Shown here: piece by piece, positions 15,448 to 24,973 of the stretch
Layout of the letters: each line of letters opens with the position of its first letter
How positions within the stretch are numbered: position 1 is the stretch's first letter
NCBI RefSeq assembly: GCF_000423205.1
Contig: NZ_AUHN01000006.1
Span: 248,001 to 312,000, forward strand
Length of the DNA: 64,000 nt
Source of the DNA: Jonesia quinghaiensis DSM 15701
GTDB taxonomy: Bacteria > Actinomycetota > Actinomycetes > Actinomycetales > Cellulomonadaceae
Direction of reading: 5' to 3'
Made by a program: the position numbers and the translations under genes
Notes under the pieces: model-generated
The model's database searches: none
What the model was told of the DNA's origin: nothing
Seen by the model: the letters and a program-made list of their open reading frames with translations, nothing else

Positions 15448-17070
15448 GTGGTGACGGCTTCTAGCATGGTGACTCGCAGTTCTCGAACCCAGCGCTCAGG
15501 GGTGGACTCAACGGTCTACGACATCGTTACGGACGTCCGCCGTGATGTTGCTGCCCTAAAATTTCCCCTTGATACCGCATCGGCTGCCGATGCCCGCGAC
15601 CAACAGGCTTTACTGCTGGCGCAACTTGATGACCACCTCATCCCACGGCTGGCACAATTGTCACGCCCCGCAGTCATCGTGGTTGCAGGGTCCACCGGCG
15701 CAGGCAAATCCACGCTCGTCAACTCGCTGGTTGGCGCCGAAGTCTCACCCGCATCGGTAATCCGCCCAACGACAACAACACCGGTCTTGGTCCTGCACCC
15801 CGACGACGAAAAACTCATGATCGGTTCCGCGCTACTCAGTGACGCTGACGTCACATTTAGTGAAGCAGTTCCACGCGGTTTAGCAGTCCTTGACGCACCG
15901 GACCTTGACTCAGTACGAGACGAAAACCGCCAACAAGCGGTGCGACTCCTCGAATCAGCGGACCTATGGCTTTTTGTCACCACAGCACAACGCTACGGTG
16001 ACGCGTTGCCGTGGAAGACCTTAACCAGTGCGGCTGGGCGCGGTACGTCAGTTGCGTTGATTGTGAACCGCGTGCCACGTGACACCACCGCAACGATCCG
16101 CCAGGACGTCACCTCACGCCTCGCTGACCACGGCATGGATTCAACCCCCATCTTTGTCATCGCAGACCGTTCACCACACACCGGCCCACTGCCCCCCGCC
16201 GAGGTCGCCGAAGTCATGCAGTGGCTCACCACCCTCGCCGGCGCCGACCACGCGCGAACAGTTATTGTGCGCACTCTCAAAGGTGCGCTCGATGCCCTGC
16301 CGCCGCGCCTCGACACGCTCGCGAATACGGTAGCTGAGCAAGAAGAAGCCCACCGGCTACTTATCGCCAGGGCTCGAGAAGTGCTGGTTGACGTGGTTGA
16401 AAAAGCCCGCAAAGACGCCTCCACCGGCCAGTACGCCCACGGTCAACTCACAGCAGCATGGAACCGCGCCGCCGAACAAGCGCGGTTCGCCAAACTCATC
16501 AACCGCTCGGGGTATGCAAAACCGCTGCGCGGATCAGTGAAACCGCCCCAAGCCCTCGAAGCTCTTCACACCCAAGGCGTCGCAACAGCTGAGAAAGTAG
16601 CGGGCGAAACCATCGTGGTTGCGCGGCGGGCACTAGCCCGACTCGCAGACACAGATGACGCAGCGCGAATCATCGATGTTGCCCAACACCCAGTGCGCAA
16701 CGCCACCGTTTCGGAACAAATCAACCGGTGGGCTGCAGCGATCCCCTCAGCCCTGACCCCGGTGCTGGAACAACAAACCAAACAGATAGTCGCCGCGCAA
16801 CGCGCAGTAACCGACGACGGGCTCGCAACCATCGTGATGTTCGCTGCCTTAGGTGTGCCACAAGCTGGGGAACTCTTAGAACGGCTCATCGGGTTTGAGG
16901 CGGCAAACGTCGCTGAAACCGTTGCGGTGCGCCTCGCGGACACTCTAGACCGACTGATCTTGGACGAATACACCTACGTCACCCACACACTGTCTAGTTT
17001 GGGGTTGGACGAATCCACCGCGACACGTTTGAGAGTTCGAAACGCTGAACTCACCCGGCTGCGCGCCTGA
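15448..17070 (+). CDS. Dynamin-like large GTPase, pair 1 member A
   Basis: 540 residues. G1 loop VVAGSTGAGKSTLVN (about 77-91), a switch region with Thr-rich IRPTTTTPVLV (G2), G3 LDAPDLDS, and G4-like IVNRVPRD in place of NKxD. The C-terminal half is helical with a coiled-coil character (VAEQEEAHRLLIARAREVLVDVVEKARKD). There is no obvious membrane helix in this copy. It is followed after 77 bases by a second GTPase; such gene pairs in actinobacteria are annotated as dynamin-family or YfjP-type GTPases and may work as heteromeric membrane-remodelling factors. Its closest relative here is the gene at 21247. Confidence 0.75.
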   Translation: MVTASSMVTRSSRTQRSGVDSTVYDIVTDVRRDVAALKFPLDTASAADARDQQALLLAQLDDHLIPRLAQLSRPAVIVVAGSTGAGKSTLVNSLVGAEVSPASVIRPTTTTPVLVLHPDDEKLMIGSALLSDADVTFSEAVPRGLAVLDAPDLDSVRDENRQQAVRLLESADLWLFVTTAQRYGDALPWKTLTSAAGRGTSVALIVNRVPRDTTATIRQDVTSRLADHGMDSTPIFVIADRSPHTGPLPPAEVAEVMQWLTTLAGADHARTVIVRTLKGALDALPPRLDTLANTVAEQEEAHRLLIARAREVLVDVVEKARKDASTGQYAHGQLTAAWNRAAEQARFAKLINRSGYAKPLRGSVKPPQALEALHTQGVATAEKVAGETIVVARRALARLADTDDAARIIDVAQHPVRNATVSEQINRWAAAIPSALTPVLEQQTKQIVAAQRAVTDDGLATIVMFAALGVPQAGELLERLIGFEAANVAETVAVRLADTLDRLILDEYTYVTHTLSSLGLDESTATRLRVRNAELTRLRA

Positions 17071-17147
17071 CCGGCATACCGCATCCTCGTGCACTACACT
17101 GACCAGCACCGTGACCCGCATTTACCCCCACCCTGCAGGAGGGACTC

Positions 17148-18710
17148 ATGACTCAGCACACGAGCCCACCCATCGACTACATCGGCGTCGTCAAGTCGTT
17201 GAACACCGCACTTGAACAGGGCAAACCCTACCTGCCTCTGGAACTACAAAAACAGGCGCACCAATCGTTGCGTGCCATAGACGAGCGTCTTGCTTTGGGT
17301 GTGCACCACACCATCGTTGCGTTGGCAGGTGGCACAGGGTCAGGGAAATCCTCCACGTTCAACGCGATCTCTGGCCTCGAATTTGCCGATGTTGGGGTGC
17401 GCCGCCCAACGACCGCCCGGTTGGCATCGTGCTCATGGAACTCCACGGCTACCGCGTTGTTGGACTGGTTAGAAGTTGACCACGACCGCCGCATCTTCCG
17501 TGACACTGCACTTGATGGTGCAGACCAGCGTGAACTTGACGGACTGATCCTCCTCGATCTGCCTGACCATGATTCCGTTGCAGAGCACCACCGCACCATT
17601 GTGGACAAAGTTCTCCCACTCGTGGACCTCCTTATTTGGGTTGTCGACCCCCAAAAATACGCTGATGCAGCTCTGCACACCCAATACTTGCGAAAGCTTG
17701 TTGGCCTCGAAACCTCCATGCTTGTCGTCCTCAACCAGGCAGACAAACTCACGGCAGAAGAACAACAAACAATCTCCAGTGACCTCCGCAGGCTCTTGCA
17801 ATCCGACGGTCTGGGGGACGTCGATATCCGCGTGATCTCGGCTCGCCACGGTGCCGGTGTTGACGACCTCAAAGCAGACATCCAACAGGCTGTCGCTGCG
17901 CAATCTATGGCTTCCCGGCGCCTTGATGATGAGCTCAGCCGCATCGCTGGAATGATCTCGGCTTACACCCCAACTGGGGTTGTCGAAGACCTTGGCCCCA
18001 CGTTGTCTGGTGAAGTTGACCGCTACGCTATCGCTGCTGGGCTCGCCACTGTCAAAGAAACCATCGAAAGCACCACCGAGCATGACCGGGCAACAGGAAC
18101 ACCACCGCGCCTCTCTCCTCCCCACACGTCAGCGGTGGAGAACCTTCGCCTTGCCTGGCTGGATCGAATCACCAGTCCGCTGCGTTCCGGTTTCGCTGAC
18201 GCTGTACGGGATGCAGCTGGTAGTGCCGAAGACCTGCACAGTGCACTGGTCAAAGCTTGCGACACCATGGAGGTGCCCTGGGGGCCAGTTCCAGGGGCAC
18301 GAACCCGCCGCATTACCGCGATGAGCCTGATAGCAGCGGGGGCGATTTTCATTGCCGGAGGGGTGCTGTTTATGGTGTTCTCCCCAGTTGCGTTGGGGAT
18401 TATCGGAGCGGTCCTTGGAGTGATCCTTGTCGCTGCGGGGCTCTTTGGTTGGTACTCGGCCCGCAAGAAAGCCCAGTACGAGGCGCGAGAACGAGCGAAT
18501 GCTTTTGAAGAGCACGCCCGAACCGCACTTGGAGCAGCAATTATCTCGGTGTTGTTCACACCCGTCGCGCCGATCCTTGCTATCCACCACAACATCCGGC
18601 GGGCAACACGACACGTTGAAACCTCCACGCATCGAGTTGTCCCCACCCAACACGCATCTGCCGCACCACCGGCTACTCCACAAGCACGCTTGCCCCAGCG
18701 CACCACCTGA
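17148..18710 (+). CDS. YfjP/dynamin-like GTPase with two TM helices, pair 1 member B
   Basis: 520 residues. G1 ALAGGTGSGKSSTFN (about 60-74), G2 VRRPTTARL, G3 LLDLPDHDSV, G4 VLNQADKL (NQAD for NKxD), WVVDPQKYADAALH between. Two membrane helices lie at about 385-440 (MSLIAAGAIFIAGGVLFMVF and IIGAVLGVILVAAGLFGWY), followed by a basic tail. GCAGGAGGG precedes the ATG. It pairs with the gene upstream and is paralogous to the gene at 23193. Confidence 0.78.
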   Translation: MTQHTSPPIDYIGVVKSLNTALEQGKPYLPLELQKQAHQSLRAIDERLALGVHHTIVALAGGTGSGKSSTFNAISGLEFADVGVRRPTTARLASCSWNSTATALLDWLEVDHDRRIFRDTALDGADQRELDGLILLDLPDHDSVAEHHRTIVDKVLPLVDLLIWVVDPQKYADAALHTQYLRKLVGLETSMLVVLNQADKLTAEEQQTISSDLRRLLQSDGLGDVDIRVISARHGAGVDDLKADIQQAVAAQSMASRRLDDELSRIAGMISAYTPTGVVEDLGPTLSGEVDRYAIAAGLATVKETIESTTEHDRATGTPPRLSPPHTSAVENLRLAWLDRITSPLRSGFADAVRDAAGSAEDLHSALVKACDTMEVPWGPVPGARTRRITAMSLIAAGAIFIAGGVLFMVFSPVALGIIGAVLGVILVAAGLFGWYSARKKAQYEARERANAFEEHARTALGAAIISVLFTPVAPILAIHHNIRRATRHVETSTHRVVPTQHASAAPPATPQARLPQRTT

Positions 18711-18777
18711 GCGGGGGAGCAGGTACTCCTAGAGAACACGGCGTGTAACTCCACGCCCACAACTTAAGGAGTATCTG

Positions 18778-19293
18778 ATGAGCAACGATGCACGAGTAAC
18801 AGTGTCCGGGTGGATTGGGTCTCAGCCTAGACTTTTCCCGGCCACTGACGATGGCGTGGCCTACGTCAATTTCCGGCTAGCAGTAACAAAAAGCCGTTAT
18901 AACAAGGCAAAAGACGAGTGGACCGAAGGGCCCACAACATGGTTCACCGTGAAAGCATGGCGGTCACTCGCAGAGAACACGGCAGCGTCACTGCGCAAAG
19001 GGGACCCGGTTATTGTTACGGGTGCGCTGAGCACCGAAGTGTGGGCTGGTACTGAGGGACAACGTGAATCGCTGGTCATTGAAGCCGATTCCCTTGGCCC
19101 AAACCTCAGCCGCGGTCAGTGCGTCTTCACTGCTGTGAAGGCAGGCCAAGGTGCGCCTGCAACAGTAAACAGCGGCGCTGATGCCGGAAATGAATCTCGT
19201 GACAACGAGCCCGATGGGCTCCACGATGAACTCACCAGTAGACTGGGCGAGGAGAACGACGATCTCGTCACGCGCCAGCTCACAACAGTCTGA
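18778..19293 (+). CDS. ssb: Single-stranded DNA-binding protein paralogue
   Basis: 171 residues. An OB-fold of about 110 residues: VTVSGWIGSQPRLF, YVNFRLAVTKSRYNKAKDEW, TTWFTVKAWRSLAEN, GDPVIVTGALSTEVW. It lacks the acidic DDDIPF-type C-terminal tip through which the main SSB recruits partners; it ends DLVTRQLTTV instead. That suggests an accessory SsbB-like protein. AAGGAGTATCTG precedes the ATG. It lies directly before ettA. Confidence 0.85.
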   Translation: MSNDARVTVSGWIGSQPRLFPATDDGVAYVNFRLAVTKSRYNKAKDEWTEGPTTWFTVKAWRSLAENTAASLRKGDPVIVTGALSTEVWAGTEGQRESLVIEADSLGPNLSRGQCVFTAVKAGQGAPATVNSGADAGNESRDNEPDGLHDELTSRLGEENDDLVTRQLTTV

Positions 19294-19302
19294 GCCCAGA
19301 GC

Positions 19303-19354
19303 GCGCCCTGCCCGCCACATCCCCGTGTTGTGGGGTGTAGCGTGGGCAGGGCGC
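19303..19354. terminator. Two-tier hairpin between ssb and ettA
   Basis: GCGCCCTGCCC (19303-19313) pairs with GGGCAGGGCGC (19344-19354); an inner CCCC/GGGG hairpin sits inside. It begins 10 bases after the ssb stop. No T-run, so termination strength is uncertain. Confidence 0.55.
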
Positions 19355-19415
19355 GGTGGTGTGGCCGCGAGATGTCACCGAACACCATCAACTGACAAGG
19401 CGGAAAAAGAGACCA

Positions 19416-21098
19416 GTGGCTGAGTTCATCTACTCAATGTACAAAGCGCGCAAGGCGCATGGCGACAAAGTCATTCTTGACGATGTCACCCTCAACTTCC
19501 TGCCCGGCGCCAAAATCGGCGTGGTCGGGCCCAACGGCGCTGGAAAATCCACCATCTTGAAGATCATGGCCGGCATTGAACAGCCGTCCAATGGTGATGC
19601 GCGCCTGGCACCTGGCTACACAGTGGGAATCCTCCTGCAGGAGCCACCTTTGAACGAGGACAAGAACGTTCTGGAAAACATCCAGGAATCTGTGTCCGAT
19701 GTGAAAGACAAACTTGACCGGTTTAACGAAATTTCAGCGCTCATGGCAGAACCCGACGCTGACTTCGACACCCTCCTCGCTGAGATGGGCGAACTCCAAG
19801 AAGCTCTAGACCACGCCAACGCGTGGGACTTGGACAACCAACTCGAACAGGCAATGGACGCCCTGCGTTGCCCACCACCAGACGCCGACGTTACCGTGCT
19901 ATCCGGTGGTGAACGCCGCCGTGTTGCCCTGTGCAAGTTGCTGCTGGAAAAGCCAGATCTCCTCCTTCTCGACGAGCCTACTAACCACCTTGATGCTGAG
20001 TCAGTGTTGTGGCTGGAACAGCACCTCGCAAGTTACCCTGGCGCTATTCTTGCCGTTACTCACGACCGGTACTTCCTGGACCACGTCGCTGAATGGATCT
20101 GTGAAGTTGACCGCGGGCGCCTCTACCCGTACGAGGGGAACTACTCGACGTACCTCGAGAAGAAGGGCGAGCGCCTCAAGGTACAGGGCAAGAAGGACGC
20201 GAAGCTCGCCAAGCGTCTCGCAGACGAACTGGACTGGGTGCGCCAGAGCGCCAAGGGCCGCCAGACCAAGTCCAAAGCACGCCTCGCCCGCTACGAGGAG
20301 ATGGCCGCGGAAGCTGAGCGCACCAGGAAACTAGACTTCGAAGAAATCCAGATCCCACCAGGCCCACGCCTAGGTAGTATCGTCATCGAAGCTGACAACT
20401 TGAAAAAGGGTTTCGACGAGCGCGTTCTCATTGACGGTTTGTCATTCTCCCTGCCTCGAAACGGGATCGTTGGTGTCATTGGTCCTAACGGTGTTGGTAA
20501 AACAACACTGTTCAAGACCATTGTGGGCCTTGAGCCGCTCGACAGCGGAGACCTCAAAGTTGGTGAAACCGTCGAAATTTCCTACGTAGACCAGTCACGT
20601 GGCGGAATTGACCCCAAAAAGTCACTGTGGGAAGTTGTCTCCGACGGCTTGGACTACATCAAGGTTGGCAACGTTGAAATGCCCTCACGCGCCTACGTCG
20701 CAGCGTTCGGGTTCAAGGGTGCAGACCAACAGAAGCCAGCTGGCGTGCTCTCCGGTGGTGAACGTAACCGCCTGAACTTGGCGCTCACCCTCAAACAGGG
20801 TGGAAACCTCCTCCTGCTCGACGAGCCCACTAACGACCTCGATGTGGAAACCCTCGGGTCTCTGGAAAACGCGTTGCTGGAATTCCCCGGGTGCGCAGTC
20901 GTCGTCTCGCACGACCGGTGGTTCCTCGACCGAGTTGCCACGCACATCCTTGCCTATGAAGGCACCGAAGAGAACCCCTCAAACTGGTACTGGTTTGAAG
21001 GGAACTTTGAGTCCTACGAGGCGAACAAGGTTGAGCGACTCGGAGCAGACGCCGCCCGCCCACACCGCATCACCCACCGTCGCCTCACCCGCGACTAA
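19416..21098 (+). CDS. ettA: Energy-dependent translational throttle protein EttA (ABC-F)
   Basis: 560 residues. A ribosome-binding ABC-F ATPase that gates the first elongation step according to ADP/ATP ratio. It has two ABC domains: Walker A GPNGAGKST and signature LSGGERRR with LLLLDEPTNHLD in the first; GPNGVGKTT, LSGGERNR and LLLLDEPTNDLD in the second; both have SHD/THD H-loops. The arm insertion in domain 1 and the linker rich in Lys/Arg (KKGERLKVQGKKDAKLAKR) match EttA. The GTG at 19416 gives the family N-terminus AEFIYSMYKARK. Confidence 0.95.
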   Translation: MAEFIYSMYKARKAHGDKVILDDVTLNFLPGAKIGVVGPNGAGKSTILKIMAGIEQPSNGDARLAPGYTVGILLQEPPLNEDKNVLENIQESVSDVKDKLDRFNEISALMAEPDADFDTLLAEMGELQEALDHANAWDLDNQLEQAMDALRCPPPDADVTVLSGGERRRVALCKLLLEKPDLLLLDEPTNHLDAESVLWLEQHLASYPGAILAVTHDRYFLDHVAEWICEVDRGRLYPYEGNYSTYLEKKGERLKVQGKKDAKLAKRLADELDWVRQSAKGRQTKSKARLARYEEMAAEAERTRKLDFEEIQIPPGPRLGSIVIEADNLKKGFDERVLIDGLSFSLPRNGIVGVIGPNGVGKTTLFKTIVGLEPLDSGDLKVGETVEISYVDQSRGGIDPKKSLWEVVSDGLDYIKVGNVEMPSRAYVAAFGFKGADQQKPAGVLSGGERNRLNLALTLKQGGNLLLLDEPTNDLDVETLGSLENALLEFPGCAVVVSHDRWFLDRVATHILAYEGTEENPSNWYWFEGNFESYEANKVERLGADAARPHRITHRRLTRD

Positions 21099-21147
21099 CA
21101 ACAAGCCACACCACAACTGACGTCATGCTGTGCATGGTGTGCTGCCC

Positions 21148-21191
21148 GCGGCGTTGTGCCCCACCGGTTCCACGGTGGGGCACAACGCCGC
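21148..21191. terminator. Perfect hairpin downstream of ettA
   Basis: 19-bp perfect arms (GCGGCGTTGTGCCCCACCG and complement) with a 6-nt loop, 50 bases after the ettA stop. No T-run. Confidence 0.7.
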
Positions 21192-21246
21192 GCTGCATGA
21201 TGGACACCAAGGTGCCAAACCGTCGCCGATCAGTCACAATGCTGAC

Positions 21247-23193
21247 ATGAGTGCGCGCACGGACGGCCTCCCCGAGGCACCGCCCCCACCCACCACACTC
21301 CAGGACACTGTCCACGACATTGAACGTCTCCTCTCCCAGGTGACGTTTCCACTCGACACCATCGATGCCGCACCTGCGCGTGACGTTACACAGCGGGTTC
21401 GCCACCAACTGGATAACTACATCGCCCCTCGCCTCAGTGATGAGCACGCCCCACTACTGACAGTGGTTGGCGGATCCACCGGCGCCGGGAAATCCACCCT
21501 CATCAACTCGATGCTTGGAACTCACGTCACCGCGGCTAGTGCACTGCGCCCTACCACCCGAACCCCCGTGCTGGTGTGCCGCCCCGAAGATGATGCTTGG
21601 TTTACCTACGGTGCCGTCCTGCCAGGGCTAGGCCGAGCGCATGTGGAACGCAGCGTCGAAGAACGGCCACAACCCAGCACGAACCCGCCCGCAGAACCCA
21701 ACCACGGACCTCAACTACGCATCGTCACGAGCGAGCGACTACCTGGTGGGATTGCGCTTCTTGACGCCCCCGATATTGATTCGTTGGTTCAAGCGAACCG
21801 TGCAATGGCAACCCAACTGCTCGACGCCGCAGACATGTGGGTTTTCGTCACCACCGCAGCACGCTACGCAGATGCGATCCCCTGGGATGCCCTGCGAGCA
21901 GCACACGCCCGCAACGTCCACGTCGTGATCGTCCTCAACCGGATTGACCGTGGAGAGACCAGCGTGCTGGGTGACTTAACCCGCCTCCTCGAAGAACACG
22001 GTATGGGCCACACTCCCATCATCGCCGTTCACGAAGCTACCCTCACAGACGGGTTTCTCTCTGAAGAAGCCATAGCTCCGCTTTCGCGTCACCTCACCCG
22101 CACTGCAACAACAGATCACATACGCCAACACGTCATTGCCACAACTCGTGATGGCAGCCTAGAACACCTTGCTGCGCAACTCGGAGACATCGCCGCAGCA
22201 CTCGACACCCAACTACATGTGCACCGTCACTTGCACGACATTGTCACAGCGAAATTTGATAGCGCGCGTCACGATGTTCTCGATCACCTCAACAACGGAG
22301 CCGCACTCCGCGCAGAGGTGCTCAGTTCTTGGCAAGACATCGTGGGTACCGGGCGGTTCATGCGAAACATTGAACAACGTATGAATGCGACCCGTGATCT
22401 TGTGGCGTCAATGGCTCTCAGGCGGGGGCGTAGCGCAACCGTCCAAGAAAAAGCCACCCAATCCATTGCCACCATCACCCTCAGCGCAGCACAGACGGCA
22501 GCACACAACACCTGGTTCGCTCTCTACCATGACCCTGCAGGTCAAGCGCTGACATTACGCCCAGAACTGGCCCACGCCTCACCAGATCTCGCAGACCACC
22601 TCGGCCAGCACATGCGACAGTGGCAAGACAGCCTCCGGGAACTTCTCCTCAGCACAGGGGGGCGCCGCCGAACCACCGCACGGATTCTCGCCGTTGGCAC
22701 CAACACGTTGGGCGCTGCGCTCATCGTTGTCGTTTTTGCCTCCACCGGGGGACTAACTGGCACTGAAATCACTATTGCTGGCGGTACGGCGCTCGTCGCT
22801 CAGCGTCTCCTTGAATCAGTGTTCGGAACTGAAGCAGTGCGGCAACTAGCTAGCACCGCAGGTAAAGACCTGAGCGACCGGATCACCGCAGTATTGGCAC
22901 GCGAAGAACAGCGGTTCCTCACGCCCCTCACCGAGTACGCCACCCCGCCGAACCTACCCATCCAACTCCGTCACGCGGCAACAACGTTGCGGACCACAAT
23001 GGCTCGCACCAGCCCCACCAACACAAATAAACCCTCTCAAACACCGCACCATCCACCAGGTGCACTACGGGGGGCCACGTTCTCCCCACCTATTGACGAC
23101 CACACCACGCCAACGCCCACGGGGCACACTGAGGGTGGGCGTTTCCACCGCCTCCTGCAGCAGATGAGAAAAATCGGTGGTGGGGAACGCTAA
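21247..23193 (+). CDS. Dynamin-like large GTPase, pair 2 member A
   Basis: 648 residues, paralogous to the gene at 15448. G1 VVGGSTGAGKSTLIN, G2 ALRPTTRTPVLV, G3 LLDAPDIDSLV, G4-like IVLNRIDRGE. A hydrophobic region of about 40 residues (ILAVGTNTLGAALIVVVFAST and ITIAGGTALVAQRLL) at about 480-525 could be a hairpin membrane insertion, absent from pair 1 member A. The tail is Pro/Thr-rich. The ATG at 21247 has no clear ribosome-binding site; a CACAAT -10-like element lies 6 bases upstream. Its stop overlaps the next start by one base (TAATG). Confidence 0.75.
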   Translation: MSARTDGLPEAPPPPTTLQDTVHDIERLLSQVTFPLDTIDAAPARDVTQRVRHQLDNYIAPRLSDEHAPLLTVVGGSTGAGKSTLINSMLGTHVTAASALRPTTRTPVLVCRPEDDAWFTYGAVLPGLGRAHVERSVEERPQPSTNPPAEPNHGPQLRIVTSERLPGGIALLDAPDIDSLVQANRAMATQLLDAADMWVFVTTAARYADAIPWDALRAAHARNVHVVIVLNRIDRGETSVLGDLTRLLEEHGMGHTPIIAVHEATLTDGFLSEEAIAPLSRHLTRTATTDHIRQHVIATTRDGSLEHLAAQLGDIAAALDTQLHVHRHLHDIVTAKFDSARHDVLDHLNNGAALRAEVLSSWQDIVGTGRFMRNIEQRMNATRDLVASMALRRGRSATVQEKATQSIATITLSAAQTAAHNTWFALYHDPAGQALTLRPELAHASPDLADHLGQHMRQWQDSLRELLLSTGGRRRTTARILAVGTNTLGAALIVVVFASTGGLTGTEITIAGGTALVAQRLLESVFGTEAVRQLASTAGKDLSDRITAVLAREEQRFLTPLTEYATPPNLPIQLRHAATTLRTTMARTSPTNTNKPSQTPHHPPGALRGATFSPPIDDHTTPTPTGHTEGGRFHRLLQQMRKIGGGER

Positions 23194-24923
23194 TGAGTAT
23201 TCGCACCTACGATAAAAAGCACAAAAAACGCGCCAACCTTGAAGTCAAAACCCGCATTGAAGCATTGCAAGAAGCACTCGATGCAGGGCGCCCCTGGCTT
23301 TCACAACGCACAGTTACGCACTGCGAACAACGCATTGCCAGTGCCCGCACACGCATCAAACTCTCACTGGACCACACCGTCGTTGTCCTTGCCGGGACCA
23401 CCGGTTCAGGGAAATCTTCACTCCTGAACACCATGGCAGGGCGCGACATTGCGCACGTGTCAGCGAAACGACCCACCACTTCCCAACCGGTTGCTGTCGT
23501 GTGGGACGCCACCGAATCAGGGCAGAGCGAAGCCGCTGACATGGTGAACTGGCTGGGAGTTCGTAACCACCACGTCATTGATGCCCCGCAGCAGCGTAAA
23601 GCAGCCTGGCCACCGTGGCGCCCCGCCACCTCACCGGTACAGGAGCCCCCGTCTGCTACGCCACGCACCGCACCTCACATGCTGAGAAGCGGATTGGTAC
23701 TCATTGATTTGCCTGACATGGATTCCCTCCAGGAAGAACACCGCACTGTAGCGCAACCTATCATCGACCGCGCTGACCTCATTATTTGGGTGACTGACCC
23801 CCAAAAATATGCCGATGCGACCCTCCATAACCAGCTGGCCCGCTTACCGCACGCCACTGAAACCATCGTTGTCCTCAACCATAGTGACCGTTTAGATCCC
23901 CAAGACCGGGAAGGGTGCCTCGCAGACCTTCGCCGCCTAGTACGCGAACACACGCACACCAGAACACGTGTCATGGCCACATCAGCGACCACAGGGCTGG
24001 GTGTCGTTGACCTTGCATCAGTGGTGGACCTCGCGGCTGGTCGCAGGGCAGCCCTCGCAGGCACACTGAACAACCAACTGCGTGAATGCGGGGAGATGCT
24101 CCTCAGCGACACCCCGCCCTCCCACACCACGGGAATACCTGAAAGCACTCGTGAGACATTAGTGGACAGTCTCAGTCATGCGATCGGTGTGAACACCATA
24201 TGCGGTGCAGTGCGTCAATCGGCGTTGCGCCACTCGCATGCGGTCAGCGGTTGGCCTCTGACCGCCTGGATATCCACCTTGCGCAAAGACCCACTGCGAT
24301 CGCTAGGGGTGCGTCCTTGGCGGACGCAAGGGGAAAGGAACGTCAATGAACCTCCAACAGTGCGTGGGCAGGCGCTGAGTTCTGGGCCGCACGCCCAGGC
24401 GCGCATCGATATGGCTGTGCGTAGTTTCCTTGAGACCGTCACAGCCCCTGGCCCACCACGTTGGCAAGAGCAGGTCCATCAAGCCGTTGACGAAGACCTC
24501 AGCGATGCGCTTGACGGCGCTATCTCCAACACCGATGTTATTGCCCTACGCCCAGCTCCATGGTGGCGCGGGGCGGTGTGGGTGCACAAAGTGTTCCTCA
24601 TGGGACTGATTATTGGGATGGGGTGGTTGAGTTTTCTCGCTGTCGCTGCCTACCTACAACTCCCAGTGCCCAATACCCCAGCATGGATGGGTTTTCCGAT
24701 CCCCACAGTCATCACGGTAATTGGAGCAGCTGGGGGAGTGGTCTTTGCACTACTATGCCGAGCAATGTCATGGGTGTACGCACAGGGTCAAGCCCGACGG
24801 GTGTACCGCCAACTGCGATCACATGTTCATGCCGTCACCAGCGTGCGGGTCATCGAACCAGTAGAAGCCCTCGTTGAATCACGAGAACAATGCAGCGTCG
24901 CAGCCCTTATCGCTGCACGTTAA
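23193..24923 (+). CDS. YfjP/dynamin-like GTPase with two TM helices, pair 2 member B
   Basis: 576 residues, paralogous to the gene at 17148. G1 VLAGTTGSGKSSLLN (about 66-80), G2 KRPTTSQPV, G3 LIDLPDMDSLQ, WVTDPQKYADATLHNQ, G4-like VLNHSDRL. Two membrane helices at about 468-520 (VFLMGLIIGMGWLSFLAVAAY and TVITVIGAAGGVVFALLC). An insertion of about 25 Pro/Trp/Arg-rich residues (around 130-155) separates G2 and G3 and is not seen in its paralogue. Translation is coupled to the upstream partner. Confidence 0.75.
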   Translation: MSIRTYDKKHKKRANLEVKTRIEALQEALDAGRPWLSQRTVTHCEQRIASARTRIKLSLDHTVVVLAGTTGSGKSSLLNTMAGRDIAHVSAKRPTTSQPVAVVWDATESGQSEAADMVNWLGVRNHHVIDAPQQRKAAWPPWRPATSPVQEPPSATPRTAPHMLRSGLVLIDLPDMDSLQEEHRTVAQPIIDRADLIIWVTDPQKYADATLHNQLARLPHATETIVVLNHSDRLDPQDREGCLADLRRLVREHTHTRTRVMATSATTGLGVVDLASVVDLAAGRRAALAGTLNNQLRECGEMLLSDTPPSHTTGIPESTRETLVDSLSHAIGVNTICGAVRQSALRHSHAVSGWPLTAWISTLRKDPLRSLGVRPWRTQGERNVNEPPTVRGQALSSGPHAQARIDMAVRSFLETVTAPGPPRWQEQVHQAVDEDLSDALDGAISNTDVIALRPAPWWRGAVWVHKVFLMGLIIGMGWLSFLAVAAYLQLPVPNTPAWMGFPIPTVITVIGAAGGVVFALLCRAMSWVYAQGQARRVYRQLRSHVHAVTSVRVIEPVEALVESREQCSVAALIAAR

Positions 24924-24973
24924 GCCCACGAACCTCACCCTAGCCCCCGCAGCGAACCTGCTACCGTGGTCCT

